A stretch of 64,000 nt of DNA from the NCBI GenBank assembly GCA_027484145.1, contig JAIXUH010000039.1, positions 89,888-153,887 on the forward strand, given 5' to 3'. Shown here piece after piece: positions 62,645 through 64,000 of the stretch; position 1 is the first letter of the stretch; every line of letters starts with the position of its first letter. The notes below the pieces were generated by a model. It was given only the letters and a program-made list of their open reading frames with translations. It was not told the origin of the DNA and searched no databases. This DNA is from Rhodobacter sp. GTDB lineage: Bacteria > Pseudomonadota > Alphaproteobacteria > Rhodobacterales > Rhodobacteraceae. The translations under genes were made by a program, and so were the position numbers.

Positions 62645-62685
62645 TAAAGACGACGCTGCCGCGGCGCAGAAATCTTCGCCGCGGC
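62645..62685 (-). terminator. Likely terminator of the leftward gene ending at 62693
   Basis: On the minus strand a 9-bp stem (arms GCCGCGGCG and CGCCGCGGC, 10-nt loop) lies eight bases after the stop codon and is followed by a T-containing stretch (GTCGTCTTTACC). Moderate quality. Confidence 0.6.
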
Positions 62686-62692
62686 CCAAGGA

Positions 62693-64000
62693 TCAGAATG
62701 CCCCGAAGAACGTGTTCAACCGATTGCGCAGGTTCAGAATGTCGGTTGCCGTGCATCCGGCACCCAGCACGCCATGCGCCCGAACCGGCCGATCTGCCGT
62801 GATGCTGGAGGGATGGCCAAGCCAGAGTTCCGTGCCAACAGGGGCCGAAGACGCGGTGGTATTGGTGCCCAAGGATGTGCCCGCTGGCCCGAAATAGGTG
62901 GTCAGCGCAGCGGCAGACCGATAGGCCGAATAGAACCCGGCGGCATAGGTGCCATTCAGGTTCTGGTTGGTCGCCGTGTGCATCTTCGCCCGGAACAGGG
63001 ACGAACTGACCCGCACCAGAACATTCGTATCGGGCAGCGAGGTGAAGTCCGCATTGGCACTCGCGGTCATGGTGCCAAACCATACGAACAGGCCAAAGCC
63101 ATCTTGCGCGGTCAGCGACGGGTTGACACGCAGGTTCAGCCCGCGCTGTGACACAGCACCGGGGTTCCAGCCTGCGGTAGACCACGGCATGTTGCCACCA
63201 GAACCAGTGCTGAATGCCATCAGCGTGGTCTGATCGCGTAGGTCGATCCGGCCAGCGACGGCATCGTGCATTGACCCGATGTAAAGGCGGACAATCTTGC
63301 TGCCCGTCATCAGGCCGTCTGCCTTCAGCCCAACAAACAGAGCGTCAAGCGCCGCCTTTTGCGTTCCGTTCATGGCCCCGCCGCCATTGGCTGCAAGTGT
63401 GGCGACGAAAGCGTTGGTTTCAGCCTCGAAGGTCAGGCCTGCCGCTTCAGTCGTGATCGACCATGTGTCGGACACGCCCCCAATCGTGACGGTCACGCTG
63501 GTGGCCGTGCTGTTGCTGGCCGATGATGTGCCACGCAACTGCACTTTATAAAACGCGTTTTCCACAAAGCCCGGTGCGCTGCCCCAATCCTGCATCACGG
63601 CATCACCGATAATGCTGTTCAGGATGCGGTATTCGCCGCCCGTCACGCTGATCAGGGTGCGCCTTTGAAAGCCAAGGATCGGCACCGCGCTGGACGTGAC
63701 CACCGACGACACCGCCGCGCCCGTCGTATCGGTGAAGGAAAAGGCATTCGGAACTGTGTCGAACATGCTGCCATAGGTTCCGGCATAGGTGCCTTGCCAC
63801 GCCGTAAAGCAGCGCAGGCCCTTTCCTTCGGTCCATGGCTCCTCGGGGTGGATCAGATCAAAGTTGGTGCGGATGAAATCAGTATCCACCGCCGTGGCAT
63901 TGCCATCCCCCAGAACCCCGGCAAGCTGGCCTTCGCGCACCTTGTCGGCATTGCGGAACCCCTCCAGCGCCACCACGCCCGTTCCGTTCGGCTCATAGCC
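62693..64000 (-). CDS. Large surface-type protein of unknown function, 5' truncated by window edge
   Basis: The frame is open to the right edge (436 codons seen), so the true start lies outside; GTG 63976 is internal or uncertain, as the codons before it (GYEPNGTG) continue the frame. The residues are rich in Thr, Ser, Ala, Gly and Asn with few cysteines, giving a secreted beta-rich look (TSVTVTIGGVSDTWSITTE). The C-terminal VRAHGVLGAGCTATDILNLRNRLNTFF resembles the end of LamG/concanavalin-like domains in adhesins or phage-fibre proteins. I do not recognise a named family. Its position suggests a surface or matrix protein tied to the polysaccharide locus. Confidence 0.6.
   Translation of the reverse strand, partial: GYEPNGTGVVALEGFRNADKVREGQLAGVLGDGNATAVDTDFIRTNFDLIHPEEPWTEGKGLRCFTAWQGTYAGTYGSMFDTVPNAFSFTDTTGAAVSSVVTSSAVPILGFQRRTLISVTGGEYRILNSIIGDAVMQDWGSAPGFVENAFYKVQLRGTSSASNSTATSVTVTIGGVSDTWSITTEAAGLTFEAETNAFVATLAANGGGAMNGTQKAALDALFVGLKADGLMTGSKIVRLYIGSMHDAVAGRIDLRDQTTLMAFSTGSGGNMPWSTAGWNPGAVSQRGLNLRVNPSLTAQDGFGLFVWFGTMTASANADFTSLPDTNVLVRVSSSLFRAKMHTATNQNLNGTYAAGFYSAYRSAAALTTYFGPAGTSLGTNTTASSAPVGTELWLGHPSSITADRPVRAHGVLGAGCTATDILNLRNRLNTFFGAF

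Overview
The window reads as a chromosomal segment of a high-GC alphaproteobacterium. The family is most likely Rhodobacteraceae/Paracoccaceae. The case rests on the TakP-like TRAP binding protein, the stacked hydantoinase/oxoprolinase genes beside Pot-type ABC transporters, RTX proteins inside an exopolysaccharide locus, and dense packing with ATGA overlaps. The species cannot be read from the sequence. I saw no rRNA, tRNA, insertion sequence, prophage integrase or CRISPR array.

Layout. 2-1186 is the 3' part of katG with its terminator. 1594-28259 is a catabolic region. It holds two closely similar hyuA-hyuB pairs (1594-5472 and 11900-15781) and a third, divergent pair in reversed order (17924-21762). 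Between them lie an Old Yellow Enzyme, a CoA-transferase plus acyl-CoA dehydrogenase, an isochorismatase-fold amidase, a FAS1-like dehydratase and LysR/LysR/AraC regulators. The third pair runs into pxpA, a biotin carrier, a biotin carboxylase, pxpB and pxpC. Then come a solute-binding-protein homologue with no export signal and a GntR regulator with two winged-helix domains.

28260-28538 is a control region with two palindromes and a sigma70-like promoter. It precedes 28539-37571: ABC ATPase, two permeases, two SDRs, Tat-exported binding protein, second ABC ATPase, amidase and a PgdA/PuuE-type deacetylase or imidase. 37631-40551 holds a small CxxC protein, a CobW GTPase, two GNATs and a cupin-SnoaL fusion. 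40954-44510 is a TRAP importer whose binding protein converges on its membrane subunits; the large subunit ends in a seven-fold LGAPQ-type repeat.

44755-64000 is an exopolysaccharide locus: GT4, two sulfotransferases of different families, Wzx-like flippase, Wzy-like polymerase, acyltransferase, ManC, Wzc-like co-polymerase/kinase, GT2, a flavoprotein of the UDP-galactopyranose-mutase type, a secreted GH39-like hydrolase, two RTX proteins and a 5'-truncated surface-type protein. The product is probably a sulfated, mannose- or fucose-containing polymer.

How the parts may work together (inference). The ABC system would import a cyclic or linear amide, ureide or imide. The deacetylase/imidase, amidase, HyuAB pairs, isochorismatase-type amidase and PxpABC would open and hydrolyse it, and the SDR, OYE, CoA-transferase, acyl-CoA dehydrogenase and dehydratase genes would process the carbon skeleton. 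The biotin carrier, biotin carboxylase, PxpB and PxpC together reproduce every domain of urea carboxylase as separate proteins. The GntR protein, with the cytoplasmic binding-protein homologue translated just before it, is the best candidate sensor. No substrate can be proved from sequence alone.
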